Source: Adlercreutzia shanghongiae
GTDB taxonomy: Bacteria > Actinomycetota > Coriobacteriia > Coriobacteriales > Eggerthellaceae
Assembly: GCF_035830635.1 (NCBI RefSeq)
Contig: NZ_JAYMFI010000024.1
Location: 1-61,518 of the forward strand
Direction: 5' to 3'
Length of the DNA: 61,518 nucleotides
The translations under genes and the position numbers were made by a program. Below the pieces are notes generated by a model. The model was not told the origin of the DNA, did no database searches, and saw nothing but the letters and a program-made list of their open reading frames with translations. Each line of letters starts with the position of its first letter. Position 1 is the first letter of the stretch. Below are positions 1-8,018 of this stretch, one piece after another.

Positions 1-118
1 GCCTAGCCGGCCCTCCCCCATAGAAAAGCGCAGGGCTCGTGGGTCCTGCGCCAGCATTGCCTTCTTGGTGAAAATCAATCGAGGAAATCAGTTGACAAAA
101 CTATAGGAACACCCCTCT

Positions 119-173
119 CGCTCGCCTCCCCTCCGGCGCACCGCCCATGCCGCTCGCCTCCCCTCCGGCGCAC
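119..173. repeat. 23-bp direct repeat pair
   Basis: The same 23 bases, beginning CGCTCGCCTCCC, occur at 119-141 and 151-173 with a 32-base period. The unit is pyrimidine-rich and non-coding. It could be a small minisatellite or part of a dispersed intergenic repeat; function unknown. Confidence 0.75.
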
Positions 174-255
174 TTCCCCGCATTCTTCTTCCTCCCGTCT
201 TTCCCCCCTCTCCGGCCCTCTCGCACGTTTTCTGCCTTCTGATGCAGATAAACAT

Positions 256-369
256 GCGATTGTGCGAGTTCTAAATGGCGGAAAACTCGCACAATCGCGC
301 TTTTCCCTGCCCGAAAAACTCCCAAGAGCCCAAATCACTCGCACAATCGTGCTTTTCCCTGCACGAAAG
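256..369. repeat. REP-like hairpin plus tandem degenerate copy
   Basis: The 15-mer GCGATTGTGCGAGTT at 256-270 is the exact reverse complement of 284-298, giving a 15-bp stem with a 13-base loop. The right arm extends into a roughly 33-base unit (285-317, starting ACTCGCACAATCG) that recurs with few changes at 337-369. One inverted and two direct copies in an intergenic region resemble a repetitive extragenic palindrome (REP) family. This rests on sequence symmetry only. Confidence 0.65.
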
Positions 370-610
370 GCGAAAAACCTGACTTGACGCAGAAAGAGCG
401 GCTCGGACAAAGGCCGCTCTCGTGGAAGGATGGAGCTATCGGAGCAGAAACGGATGCCTGCCGATTGCCCCATGAACGTCAGCCGTGCGCGCCCTAGTTG
501 CCCGCGAGATGCAGCGGCGCTGAACTGTTCCCAGCGGCCATGTTTCTACGGGCGCGTCAATCGAGAAACCGTCGGCAAATTATGAACAATTTACTCGCCT
601 TTTCGAGGAT

Positions 611-639
611 TTGGCTGCCCAGCGCCCCTGCACTATAAA
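611..639 (+). promoter_or_regulatory. Sigma-70-type promoter of the degV-family gene
   Basis: TTGGCT (611-616) and TATAAA (634-639) are separated by 17 bases. Transcription would start about 25 bases before the GGAGG ribosome-binding site (664-668) of the gene at 673. Confidence 0.6.
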
Positions 640-672
640 ATACAGGGAAGCAAACGCAACTTTGGAGGCAGC

Positions 673-1554
673 ATGGCCATTCGCATCATCGTGGACTCGT
701 CGGCGGACATGGAAGAGGAATACGCCGCCGAGCACGGCATCACCATCATCCCCATGACCATCATCTTCGGCGACGAGCAGTACGCGGAAGGCGTGGACAT
801 CTCGCGCCAGACGTTCTTCGAGCGTCTCATGGAGACCGACGAGCTGCCCCGCACGAGCCAAATTCCCCCCATGGTGTTCCAGGACTTGTTCCAGGAAGCG
901 GTAGATGCGGGCGATACCGTGGTGTGTATCACGCTGTCGAGCCATATCTCGGGCACCTACCAAAGCGCCTGCATCGCCGCAGCGCCCTTCAAGGAGTCGG
1001 TGTTCGTGGTAGACAGCGAGAACGCCACCGTGGGCGAGCGCATCTTAGCCGAGCGCGCCTGGGCCCTGCGCGACGAGGGACTCGAGGCGGCAGATATCGC
1101 CTACTGCCTCGATCAAGAGAAAAAAGACATCCGCCTTGTGGCGTCGCTGGACACGCTGGAATACCTGCGCCGCGGCGGCCGCATCTCGGGTGCGGCGGCG
1201 CTCGTGGGAGGCATGCTTTCCATCAAGCCCGTGGTGGGCGTCGTGGAAGGCGATGTGGTCATGCTGGGGAAGGCCCGTGGCTCGAAGCAGTCGAAGAACC
1301 TCGTGTTCGAGAAGATCGACGAGGCTGGCGGCATCGATTTCACCCGTCCCATCTGGGTGGCCTACTCGGGGCTTTCTGACAAGACGGCCCGCAAGTACAT
1401 CGCCGATAGCCTGAGCCAGGCGAAAGCGGCCGAGGAAACTGCCGCCGACGAGGCCACCGCGCCAAGCGACTTGCCCCTCACCCAGGTCGGTGCCGTCATC
1501 GGCACCCATGTCGGCCCCGGAGGCGTGGCCTTCGCCTTCTTCGCGAGGGACTAG
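673..1554 (+). CDS. DegV family fatty-acid-binding protein
   Basis: DegV-fold protein of 293 residues, the usual family length. Members bind a fatty acid and several act as FakB partners of the fatty-acid kinase FakA, feeding exogenous fatty acids to phospholipid synthesis in the cytoplasm. Seen here are the N-terminal DSSADM segment (8-13), the TSQIPP ligand loop (61-66), the central LRRGGRIS segment and the C-terminal HVGPGG loop. The start is well placed behind GGAGG with an 8-base spacing and a good promoter. The gene is monocistronic and convergent with a LuxR regulator across a large palindrome. No fakA lies in the window, so the kinase partner is inferred. Confidence 0.9.
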   Translation: MAIRIIVDSSADMEEEYAAEHGITIIPMTIIFGDEQYAEGVDISRQTFFERLMETDELPRTSQIPPMVFQDLFQEAVDAGDTVVCITLSSHISGTYQSACIAAAPFKESVFVVDSENATVGERILAERAWALRDEGLEAADIAYCLDQEKKDIRLVASLDTLEYLRRGGRISGAAALVGGMLSIKPVVGVVEGDVVMLGKARGSKQSKNLVFEKIDEAGGIDFTRPIWVAYSGLSDKTARKYIADSLSQAKAAEETAADEATAPSDLPLTQVGAVIGTHVGPGGVAFAFFARD

Positions 1555-1577
1555 TTAGTCGCAGCTCCCCTCCCGGG

Positions 1578-1687
1578 GGATCTGGCGGGTGCTTCAACTC
1601 ACTCAAACAGTCCTCGCTCTGCGAGACAGCCCAGCGGGCTTTCTCGTTCGCTGCGGAACTCGCTCGGTTGAAGCACCCGCCAGATCC
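1578..1687. repeat. 110-bp cruciform-forming palindrome between convergent genes
   Basis: A perfect 21-bp inverted repeat (1578-1598 against 1667-1687) encloses 68 bases. These contain a second smaller stem (CGAGA, AGCCC pairing with GGGCT, TCTCG around 1622-1647). It lies between the 3' ends of the convergent degV-family and luxR-family genes. It could end transcription from both sides or be a mobile palindromic element. No clean U-tract follows either arm. Confidence 0.75.
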
Positions 1688-1706
1688 TCAACACCCCGCC
1701 AGAAAC

Positions 1707-3119
1707 CTAAAAGGCATCGATGAGCTTTTGGATGTCCTCGCGACTGTGCGCGTCGAGCTTGGTGTAGATGTGCTTGATGTGGCTGCGCACCGTGTTCTCG
1801 GTCACGTACATCGTCTCCGCAATGTAGGCTTTCGTGCGGCCCTTGCAAAAAAGCTGCATGACCTCGATTTCTCGAGGCGTCAGGCCCCGCGATGCTCCCA
1901 AAGCCTCGCAACGGCCGTCGATGTCGTCGAAATCGCTCGGACTTGCCGCGGGGCGATTGGCGAGGTCGTCGAAGATATAGGCGATGTTGGGATCGCGCGA
2001 CTCGAGGCAGAAAGCCAGCGTCATCGCCACCGCGTACAAAAGGACCACCACATAGCTTTCGCCCAGTCCCTGCAGCTGAGAAGACGAGGCCGCCAGAGAG
2101 CCGACGTAGAAGGACAGCACATAGCAGCTCCAGCCTACGCCAAAGACCGCCGAGCTCGAAAAGGCGCTGTGTCGCGCCACATCAGCCAAAGTCAACCAGA
2201 CGAACAGTACGATGAAGTTCAGCGATACGCCGGAGAACAGGGCTTGCATGCCGGCATCGGGCACGATGAGCTCGCAGAGGAAATCGGTTGCCAGCACGAA
2301 AAGGACAATCTTCCACAATTGGGGAAAGTCAAACGACTTCCTCAGCCCGAACACCAGCACCAGAATGCCCGCGCACAGCGCGGCATCGACAAGTCGAGCC
2401 GCCGCGAACACGGCAGGGCCGCCCAAGCTCTCGCCCGGCGCCTGGAAGGACAGCATCGAAGCATTGGCGAAGCTGAAGACGGCGATTACCGCAACCACCT
2501 TCCAAAGCGCCCCGGCATTGCCCTTCGAAAGGTACGGCGCGCTCACCTTGGGAGCCGCCGAGCCGGCATCCAGGGCAAGCGCCCGGCGGCACAGCACGAG
2601 CGAGAGCACCGGAAGAGCCACGACCGCCACTCCGGCAGCCGTCAGGGGGACAACCAGCAGCACGAATTTAAGGAGAGCGGCCGCGATGCCCGCCGTGAAG
2701 AGATAGGCCACCGCCTGGCGAATATGAAGAGCGCCGTAAAACTGGCCCCACCGAAGGTAGGCCCACGCATAGCCCACCGTCGCCGCAATTTTCGCCACGC
2801 CGGCAAGCTCGCCGTCGACGACCCCCACAAGGAACAAGACGACGATGAGCGTACCGGCCGAACCGGCCGCGGCCGCAAGGCCGTCGAGGGCCCACAGCTT
2901 TGGCCCCTCGGGCCTCCAAAACAGCGCAAGCCCCGCAAAAGCCAGCATGGCAAGGCCCGTTATCAGGTAGACGCCCTGCCAAGGAAAAAAGCCTGTGGGA
3001 GCCGCGGCGGCGGTGTTGAGCCAGAAGATCCAGACCTGCTGCGTCCAAAGTCCCGTGAGGGCGATGGCCGAGAAGGCGCCACCCGACGATACGGCGAATT
3101 GTTCACGATAGGTTCCCAT
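1707..3119 (-). CDS. Membrane-anchored LuxR-family transcriptional regulator
   Basis: Roughly 400 N-terminal residues form a series of hydrophobic membrane segments. They are followed by a LuxR/NarL-type HTH in the last 60 residues (GLTPREIEVMQLFCKGRTK, then ENTVRSHIKHIYTKL). This architecture is abundant in Eggerthellaceae, where such proteins sit beside reductase genes and are thought to sense a small molecule at the membrane and switch the neighbour on. The start at 3119 was chosen because a TATAAT box ends seven bases upstream, which suggests a leaderless mRNA; longer in-frame starts up to 3155 exist. It is divergent from the flavoprotein reductase at 3335, its probable target. The ligand is unknown. 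Confidence 0.85.
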   Translation of the reverse strand: MGTYREQFAVSSGGAFSAIALTGLWTQQVWIFWLNTAAAAPTGFFPWQGVYLITGLAMLAFAGLALFWRPEGPKLWALDGLAAAAGSAGTLIVVLFLVGVVDGELAGVAKIAATVGYAWAYLRWGQFYGALHIRQAVAYLFTAGIAAALLKFVLLVVPLTAAGVAVVALPVLSLVLCRRALALDAGSAAPKVSAPYLSKGNAGALWKVVAVIAVFSFANASMLSFQAPGESLGGPAVFAAARLVDAALCAGILVLVFGLRKSFDFPQLWKIVLFVLATDFLCELIVPDAGMQALFSGVSLNFIVLFVWLTLADVARHSAFSSSAVFGVGWSCYVLSFYVGSLAASSSQLQGLGESYVVVLLYAVAMTLAFCLESRDPNIAYIFDDLANRPAASPSDFDDIDGRCEALGASRGLTPREIEVMQLFCKGRTKAYIAETMYVTENTVRSHIKHIYTKLDAHSREDIQKLIDAF

Positions 3120-3126
3120 ACAGCGC

Positions 3127-3132
3127 ATTATA
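3127..3132 (-). promoter_or_regulatory. -10 box of the luxR-family gene, probable leaderless start
   Basis: TATAAT on the minus strand ends seven bases before the ATG at 3119, placing the transcription start at or next to the start codon. No good -35 is seen 17 bases upstream. Confidence 0.5.
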
Positions 3133-3213
3133 GAGAGTTTCTCTCCGATTGGCATGGGGCAATCTTGATTCCCCCGGAACTACAAGGCGTTCACCTGGCC
3201 TTTCTCCGATATC

Positions 3214-3226
3214 ACCCGTAACGGGT
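3214..3226. promoter_or_regulatory. Palindromic candidate operator in the divergent promoter region
   Basis: ACCCGTAACGGGT is a 13-base palindrome with a single central base. It lies in the 215-bp gap between the luxR-family gene and the flavoreductase, about 110 bases upstream of the reductase start. It is a plausible site for the dimeric LuxR HTH; the assignment is inferred from symmetry and position. Confidence 0.4.
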
Positions 3227-3334
3227 AGTCCCCTCCCCCGCAACGGAGCATGACGGCCGAGGCGCGGTTTCGTAAGGTTTGGGCCAAGGAGGCAGCAGAC
3301 GCCAATCCGACGTCCGAACCAAAGGAGACAAGCC

Positions 3335-4996
3335 ATGCAAGATCTGAACCTGACCGCATCCCGTCGCTCTTTCATCAAGTCCGCCGGTGTCGCTCTTCTG
3401 GGCGCCGCCGCCTTGGGAGCCACCGGCTGCGCGCCCAAGACGAAGGGAGAAGCCGACCTTCCCGCAACGGGCAACGACGCCGCTGAGATCGTAGACAACA
3501 TCAACTGGGACGCCACCTACGACGTCATCGTTGTCGGTGGCGGCATCGCGGGCCTGGCCACGGCGGCCACCGTGGCCCTTGAGGGCGAGGGCAAGAGCTG
3601 CCTTCTGCTTGAGAAATCCGCGAACTGCGGCGGCAACAGCTTCGCCTCGTCCGGCTTCTGCATGCACGCCGAGGACGCCGAGGCTGTTTACAGCACCTAC
3701 ATCAGCGGCCTGAGCGGCGATACGAACTGCACGCCCGAGGATGTTCTGCGCGCCTACGCCCAGGGCATCACCGAAAACGTGCAGTGGGCCAAAGACCTCG
3801 GCGGCGAGCCCTACATGAGCGTGTTCCCCATCGGCTGGGCCGACGACGAGTCGCGCACGAACCAGATTCCCGAGTACCCCGAAATCGAGGGCGCCGAGCT
3901 GCAGGGAGCCTTCAAGTTCAACGGCGGAGAGGACGGCACCGGCCCCACCCACATCGCCGTCTTCCTGCAGAACTATGTGCGCGAGCACGCTGACGTCATC
4001 GACTACAAGCTGAGCACGCCCATGACCGCCCTCGTGCAGGATCCGGCCACGGGCACCATCCTGGGCGTTGTCGCCGATGATGGAGGCAACAAGTACTACA
4101 AGGCCACCGGCGGCGTGGTCATGTGCACGGGCGGTTTTGAAAACGATCCCGAGTACCTCGAGCAGTACATGGGCATGCAGGGCGTCACCCCTGCCGCGGC
4201 CCTCGAGAACACAGCCGACGGACATCGCGCCTGCCAGAAGGCCGGGGCCGCCCTATGGCACATGCACGGCGGCGCCTGCTTCTGGCTCGCCCCGCGCAAC
4301 CTCGACAACACCCAGTTCACGCAGACCCAGCAGACGGGCCTCACCAAGGAGTTCGGCATCACCGTCGGCGTGAACGGGCGCCGCTTCTACAACGACTGGG
4401 ATGCCTGCGCAGCGGGAGACGTGCTCCCCATCGGCGGCAATCTGGCCACCAATGTCGGCTATCGCCACGGCCAGACCCAGTGGGGCGGCCGCTGGATTCA
4501 CCTCCAGCTTCCCCCGAAGGCGTGGTTCGTGTTCGACGCCGCGGGCCTTGCCGCAGGCGCTTTGCCCGAGGGCCTCACAAGCGATCCAGTCGCTGACGGC
4601 TGGGCCCACTCCGCCGCAACGCTTGAAGAGCTGGCCGGGAAGATCGAGGTGCCGGCCGAGGAGCTCGTTAAGACCGTGAACCAGTGGAACGAGTTCTGCG
4701 AGCGCGGCGAGGATCTGGCCTTCTACCGTCCGAGCAATCACATGACCCCCGTGGCGTCCGGCCCGTTCTACGCCATGCTCTGCACGCCCACCCTGCTCAA
4801 TACCGACGGCGGGCCGGTGCATGACGCCGAGGCGCGCATCCTCGACCCCTACGGCGACCCCATTCCCCATTTGTATTCCGCTGGCGAGTTCGGCAGCATC
4901 TGGGGCGCCATGTACCAAGGCACGGGCAATATCGGCGAATGCTGCGTGTTCGGCCGCATCGCTGCCCGAGGCGCCATGGCCAACGCCAGCGCCTAG
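3335..4996 (+). CDS. Tat-exported FAD-dependent reductase (fumarate/urocanate reductase family)
   Basis: Flavoprotein of 553 residues. It starts with a Tat signal (SRRSFIK near residues 9-15, then a hydrophobic stretch) ending in GATGC, a possible lipobox. The FAD-binding motif VVGGGIAGLA begins near residue 67. The C-terminal flavin region is near 510-545 (YSAGEFGSIWG, TGNIGECCVFGRIA). This family reduces an activated C=C bond of an organic acceptor (fumarate, urocanate, cinnamates and others) outside the membrane as an anaerobic respiration terminal reductase. No CxxCH heme domain is present, so electrons must come from a separate cytochrome or quinol partner not found here. An AAAGGAG site precedes the ATG. 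The substrate cannot be predicted. Confidence 0.88.
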   Translation: MQDLNLTASRRSFIKSAGVALLGAAALGATGCAPKTKGEADLPATGNDAAEIVDNINWDATYDVIVVGGGIAGLATAATVALEGEGKSCLLLEKSANCGGNSFASSGFCMHAEDAEAVYSTYISGLSGDTNCTPEDVLRAYAQGITENVQWAKDLGGEPYMSVFPIGWADDESRTNQIPEYPEIEGAELQGAFKFNGGEDGTGPTHIAVFLQNYVREHADVIDYKLSTPMTALVQDPATGTILGVVADDGGNKYYKATGGVVMCTGGFENDPEYLEQYMGMQGVTPAAALENTADGHRACQKAGAALWHMHGGACFWLAPRNLDNTQFTQTQQTGLTKEFGITVGVNGRRFYNDWDACAAGDVLPIGGNLATNVGYRHGQTQWGGRWIHLQLPPKAWFVFDAAGLAAGALPEGLTSDPVADGWAHSAATLEELAGKIEVPAEELVKTVNQWNEFCERGEDLAFYRPSNHMTPVASGPFYAMLCTPTLLNTDGGPVHDAEARILDPYGDPIPHLYSAGEFGSIWGAMYQGTGNIGECCVFGRIAARGAMANASA

Positions 4997-5029
4997 CTTG
5001 CAGCAGCCCCACTCCAGCCCTCCCTCTTG

Positions 5030-5055
5030 AAACGGGCCCCGTCGCGGGCCCGTTT
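5030..5055 (+). terminator. Hairpin terminator after the flavoreductase
   Basis: AAACGGGCCC (5030-5039) pairs perfectly with GGGCCCGTTT (5046-5055) around a six-base loop, 34 bases after the stop codon. The T-tract is short (TTTCC), so efficiency is uncertain. Confidence 0.6.
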
Positions 5056-5115
5056 CCTGCTTCGCCGCCCGCACAGCCCCCGCAAGATCTGCGGAGAATG
5101 CCCCTGGACGCGAGA

Positions 5116-5145
5116 AAGCCCCCGAGCGCTTCGACTCGGGGGCTT
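5116..5145 (-). terminator. Hairpin terminator of efp
   Basis: Perfect 11-bp stem (AAGCCCCCGAG at 5116-5126 with 5135-5145), eight-base loop. Read on the minus strand it ends in CTTTCTCG, and it lies about 60 bases after the efp stop. Confidence 0.65.
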
Positions 5146-5203
5146 CCCAGAAACCTCGTCGGCCGCCCGCCCCGCAGCGCGAGCCAGGCCGCTGCCCGCT
5201 TGG

Positions 5204-5767
5204 CTAGACGCGCTTGATGACGCGACCGTCGCGGGTGTCGATCTGCAGGACATCGCCGATCTCGATGAACGTCGGCACCTGCACCTCCTTGCCCGTCTCC
5301 AGAGTGGCCGGCTTCAGCGTGTTGGTGGCGGTGTCGCCCTTGAAGCCCGGCTCGGTGTGGGTGACCTCCAGCTCGACGAACATCTGCGGCTCCAGGCTGA
5401 TCAGCTCATCGCCGGCGTAGAGCAGCGTGGCCTCGTCGTTCTCCTTCAGCCAGTCGGACACCGAACCCACCACGTCGGCGGCGATGGGCATCTGCTCGAA
5501 GGTGTCGTTGTCCATGAACCAGTAGTCGGCGCCGTCGTTGTACAGGTACTGCATCTTCTTGGACTCCAGACGCACGGAGTCGAACTTCGTGCCGGCGTTG
5601 AAGGTGTAGTCCACCACGCGCCCGGTCTTGATGTCCTTCAGCTTGGTGCGCACAAAGGCGCCGCCCTTGCCCGGCTTCACGTGCTGGAACTCGACGATGG
5701 TGCACATCTTGCCGTTGTTGATGATGCACATGCCGTTCTTGAAATCGGCGGTGGAAATGCTTGCCAC
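5204..5767 (-). CDS. efp: Translation elongation factor P
   Basis: Cytoplasmic factor of 187 residues that enters the ribosomal E site and rescues ribosomes stalled at polyproline stretches. The acceptor loop reads VKPGKGGAFVR with the modifiable lysine at residue 34, the position used by lysine-type EF-P rather than the rhamnosylated arginine type. No modification enzyme is visible in the window. It uses a GTG start (MASIS) behind GAAAGGAAA. Its promoter lies in the end of the upstream yczE-like gene. In related actinobacteria efp usually follows aroQ-pepP; here about 15 kb separates it from pepP. Confidence 0.95.
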   Translation of the reverse strand: MASISTADFKNGMCIINNGKMCTIVEFQHVKPGKGGAFVRTKLKDIKTGRVVDYTFNAGTKFDSVRLESKKMQYLYNDGADYWFMDNDTFEQMPIAADVVGSVSDWLKENDEATLLYAGDELISLEPQMFVELEVTHTEPGFKGDTATNTLKPATLETGKEVQVPTFIEIGDVLQIDTRDGRVIKRV

Positions 5768-5827
5768 GGGTGTTTCCTTTCATGTTCACGCGCCGCGGAA
5801 GTCTCATGCTCGCACGTCGCGCCTGAC

Positions 5828-6640
5828 TCAAACCGTTTCATTATAGCCGTCTTGCGGGCATCCTGCAAAGGACGCGCGGCGTCGGCGGACGCCCTCGCGC
5901 AGCTTTCCGTAGAGGCCCATGTACGCGTTCACAATGACGCCCGTGAACGCGGCGCAGACCACGGTGCCCTCGCGCACACCAGCCAGATGCCCCACGAACA
6001 GAAACGCGCACAGGCAGGCGAGCGCCGCGCAGGCCAGGTCGAAGAGCACCTTGCCCGTGCCGAAGCGGATGCCCGTCTTGCGCACCACGGCCTGCACCAC
6101 AGCCTCGCCGCAGTTCATCACCGTGCCCGACACCACCGTCATCACGATGCCGAGGGCGAGCACCGCCATGCCGACGGCAAGCCACAGCCACGACGCCGCG
6201 TAGCTTCCCGGCCCGGCCTGCCCGATGAGGGCCATAAACGCGTCGATGCACACCCCGAAGAACACCGAGATGGGAATCTGCCACAGATCGACCAGGCGGA
6301 ACTCGCGCCGCAAGATGGCCACCTGTACCAGCACGAGGAAGCACTGCCAGCCCAGCATGAAGGTGCCGAAGCTCACGGCGGTGAAGCCGATCGAGAGCAC
6401 GTTGGGCGTGGCCGAGATGGGAGAGTTGCCCAGATCGGCCTTCACCACGACATCGATGCCCAAAGCCATGACCGCAATGCCCGCCAGCATAAGGGCGATG
6501 CGCCCGGTCATGAACAGGGCGGCTCTCATCGAGACAGAACGCGACGACAGGCGCAGCGGGGCGCCAGAGCGGTCACGCCCCATGGACTTGCCCTTGGTCC
6601 GAATCTCGCTTCCCCGATTGATCGCAGACCGTATCGCCAT
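5828..6640 (-). CDS. YczE/YitT-like integral membrane protein
   Basis: Protein of 270 residues with a basic cytoplasmic N-terminus (about 38 residues) and then a regular series of hydrophobic segments consistent with 5-6 membrane spans. Motifs such as KADLGNSPISATPNVLS and FGTGKVLFDLACA match the YczE/YyaS/YitT group of uncharacterised membrane proteins; the function is not known. The start is preceded by GAGGACGGTGAT. The 3' end overlaps the efp promoter: the last codons (GYNETV) contain the TATAAT box. It is likely a separate transcription unit from efp. Confidence 0.75.
   Translation of the reverse strand: MAIRSAINRGSEIRTKGKSMGRDRSGAPLRLSSRSVSMRAALFMTGRIALMLAGIAVMALGIDVVVKADLGNSPISATPNVLSIGFTAVSFGTFMLGWQCFLVLVQVAILRREFRLVDLWQIPISVFFGVCIDAFMALIGQAGPGSYAASWLWLAVGMAVLALGIVMTVVSGTVMNCGEAVVQAVVRKTGIRFGTGKVLFDLACAALACLCAFLFVGHLAGVREGTVVCAAFTGVIVNAYMGLYGKLREGVRRRRASFAGCPQDGYNETV
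5840..5868 (-). promoter_or_regulatory. efp promoter inside the 3' end of the upstream gene
   Basis: On the minus strand TTGCAG (5868-5863) and TATAAT (5845-5840) are 17 bases apart, giving a leader of roughly 65-70 bases before the efp GTG at 5767. Confidence 0.65.
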
Positions 6641-6806
6641 GTCATCACCGTCCTCTCGCTTACGTTTTACTATGACTCTTACAGTTATAGCACTGCGAGA
6701 AGAACGCCCGCGGGCACGATTACGCGAAGGAGGGGAAGGACGGGGCGCATGGCTCTTCTACTTTCCTCGAGCGCCCCGAGACCTCCAATAGCGGTGCGGC
6801 CCTCCC

Positions 6807-8018
6807 CTAGCGCGGGGTCGCAGCAGCCGCGTTGCCGCCGGCCTCGCTTGTCTGGGCGCGCAGGCGGCCGGCCACCAGCGCCACGGCGAAGATGGCCGCC
6901 GCGAACAGCACCATCACGCCCATGCAGAGCAGCACCTCGTCTGCGGGCGCCGATACGGCCGCGGCGTTCAGCCCTGTGCCGAGCCAGTGCACCGGCGTGA
7001 ACATGGATGCGGTGCGCACTACCTCGGGCATGAGATCGGTGCTGACCCACACGCCGCCGAGAAACGTCAGCACCATGCCGGTGATATTCCCCACGGTGTT
7101 CGACACGTTCTCGCCGCAGCCCAGCTGCCCCAGCAGAAACGCGATGGCCAGCGGCACCAGCAGAAACGCCAGCACGAGCCCCAGCACGAAGGCCAACGCC
7201 CCCGCGGGAAGCGCCGCGGCCGCATCGCCGAAGAACACCAGGCCGATGCCGACGATAACCGCGCACACCCCGAGAGCAACCACGAGCCCCGCCAGAGCCT
7301 TCTGCAGGCCCATGGACAGCCCCGATGCGGGCGATACGGCAACGCGCCGGCGCACGTCGGTGCGGTTGAAGGCGCCCATGAGAATGCCCACCGACACCAC
7401 CACGGCCACCGTGAGGGGGTACGCGCTCCACTGCAAGTAGAAGATGAAGGCCTCGCAGCCGGACACCTCGCCGGGCGCGGCCACCTCGCGGATGGTCGCG
7501 GTCTTCTCGGACGCGGCCTCGGCTTGGGCCACAACCGCTTCCGCGTCGGCCGCCGGTTGCAGGGCGGCAGCGGCGCGAACCAGCTGAAGATATTGGCTCA
7601 CCTGGGTATCCACCAGCGTCGCCCCCATCGATTCGAAGCTGAACACCGTCTCGAGGCGCGGCGAGGCGGTACCTTCGCGGGCTGCCTTAAGAAAGCTCTC
7701 CTCGAATCCCTCGGGCACGATGAGCAGGTAGCGTACCTCGCCCGTGGCCACGGCGTCCTGGCACGCCTGCAGCTCGTCGGGCACTTCCACCGAAGGCCCC
7801 TGCTCGGCCAGAAACGCCGCCACCGAATGCGAGAGGTCGGACTGGTCGCGGTCGATCACCGCGAAGGGGATCTCGGCCGACTCGTACTCGTCCGATGCCG
7901 TCGGCGGGTACAGGCCGCTCGTCACGAACAGGCCCATGAGGCTTAGGAACCCCACGTATATGATGAGGTAGATGGGATGCTTCGCCACTATCTCCAACGC
8001 ATACCTACAGGCTCGCAT
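6807..8018 (-). CDS. ABC-2 type exporter permease, second subunit
   Basis: Membrane protein of 403 residues. One N-terminal span is followed by a large extracytoplasmic domain (about residues 35-190) and then a cluster of five or so spans, the layout of ABC-2 permeases of the drug/YhgE-like exporter type. The ATG overlaps the end of the preceding permease by 14 bases, so the two are translationally coupled and probably form a heterodimer served by the ATPase at 9202. It is the last gene of the three-gene exporter. Substrate unknown; the divergent two-component system suggests an inducible export or resistance function. Confidence 0.85.
   Translation of the reverse strand: MRACRYALEIVAKHPIYLIIYVGFLSLMGLFVTSGLYPPTASDEYESAEIPFAVIDRDQSDLSHSVAAFLAEQGPSVEVPDELQACQDAVATGEVRYLLIVPEGFEESFLKAAREGTASPRLETVFSFESMGATLVDTQVSQYLQLVRAAAALQPAADAEAVVAQAEAASEKTATIREVAAPGEVSGCEAFIFYLQWSAYPLTVAVVVSVGILMGAFNRTDVRRRVAVSPASGLSMGLQKALAGLVVALGVCAVIVGIGLVFFGDAAAALPAGALAFVLGLVLAFLLVPLAIAFLLGQLGCGENVSNTVGNITGMVLTFLGGVWVSTDLMPEVVRTASMFTPVHWLGTGLNAAAVSAPADEVLLCMGVMVLFAAAIFAVALVAGRLRAQTSEAGGNAAAATPR

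Larger units (their letters stand above)
1..610. other. Long intergenic region without a convincing gene
   Basis: No reading frame here has both a plausible start signal and a recognisable product. Frames on the minus strand near 75-470 are low-complexity, Arg-rich translations of repeated DNA. The stretch holds two repeat families, listed separately (119-173 and 256-369), and ends in the promoter of the degV-family gene. Nothing else was recognised. Confidence 0.6.

Noticed and set aside
1668..3221. 517-codon open frame on the plus strand
   Set aside because: It is antisense to the luxR-family gene, has an Arg/His/Gln-rich composition and no domain; an artefact of high G+C codon use.
5027..7000. 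657-codon open frame on the plus strand
   Set aside because: It runs antisense through efp and the yczE-like gene, has no start signal and low-complexity composition.
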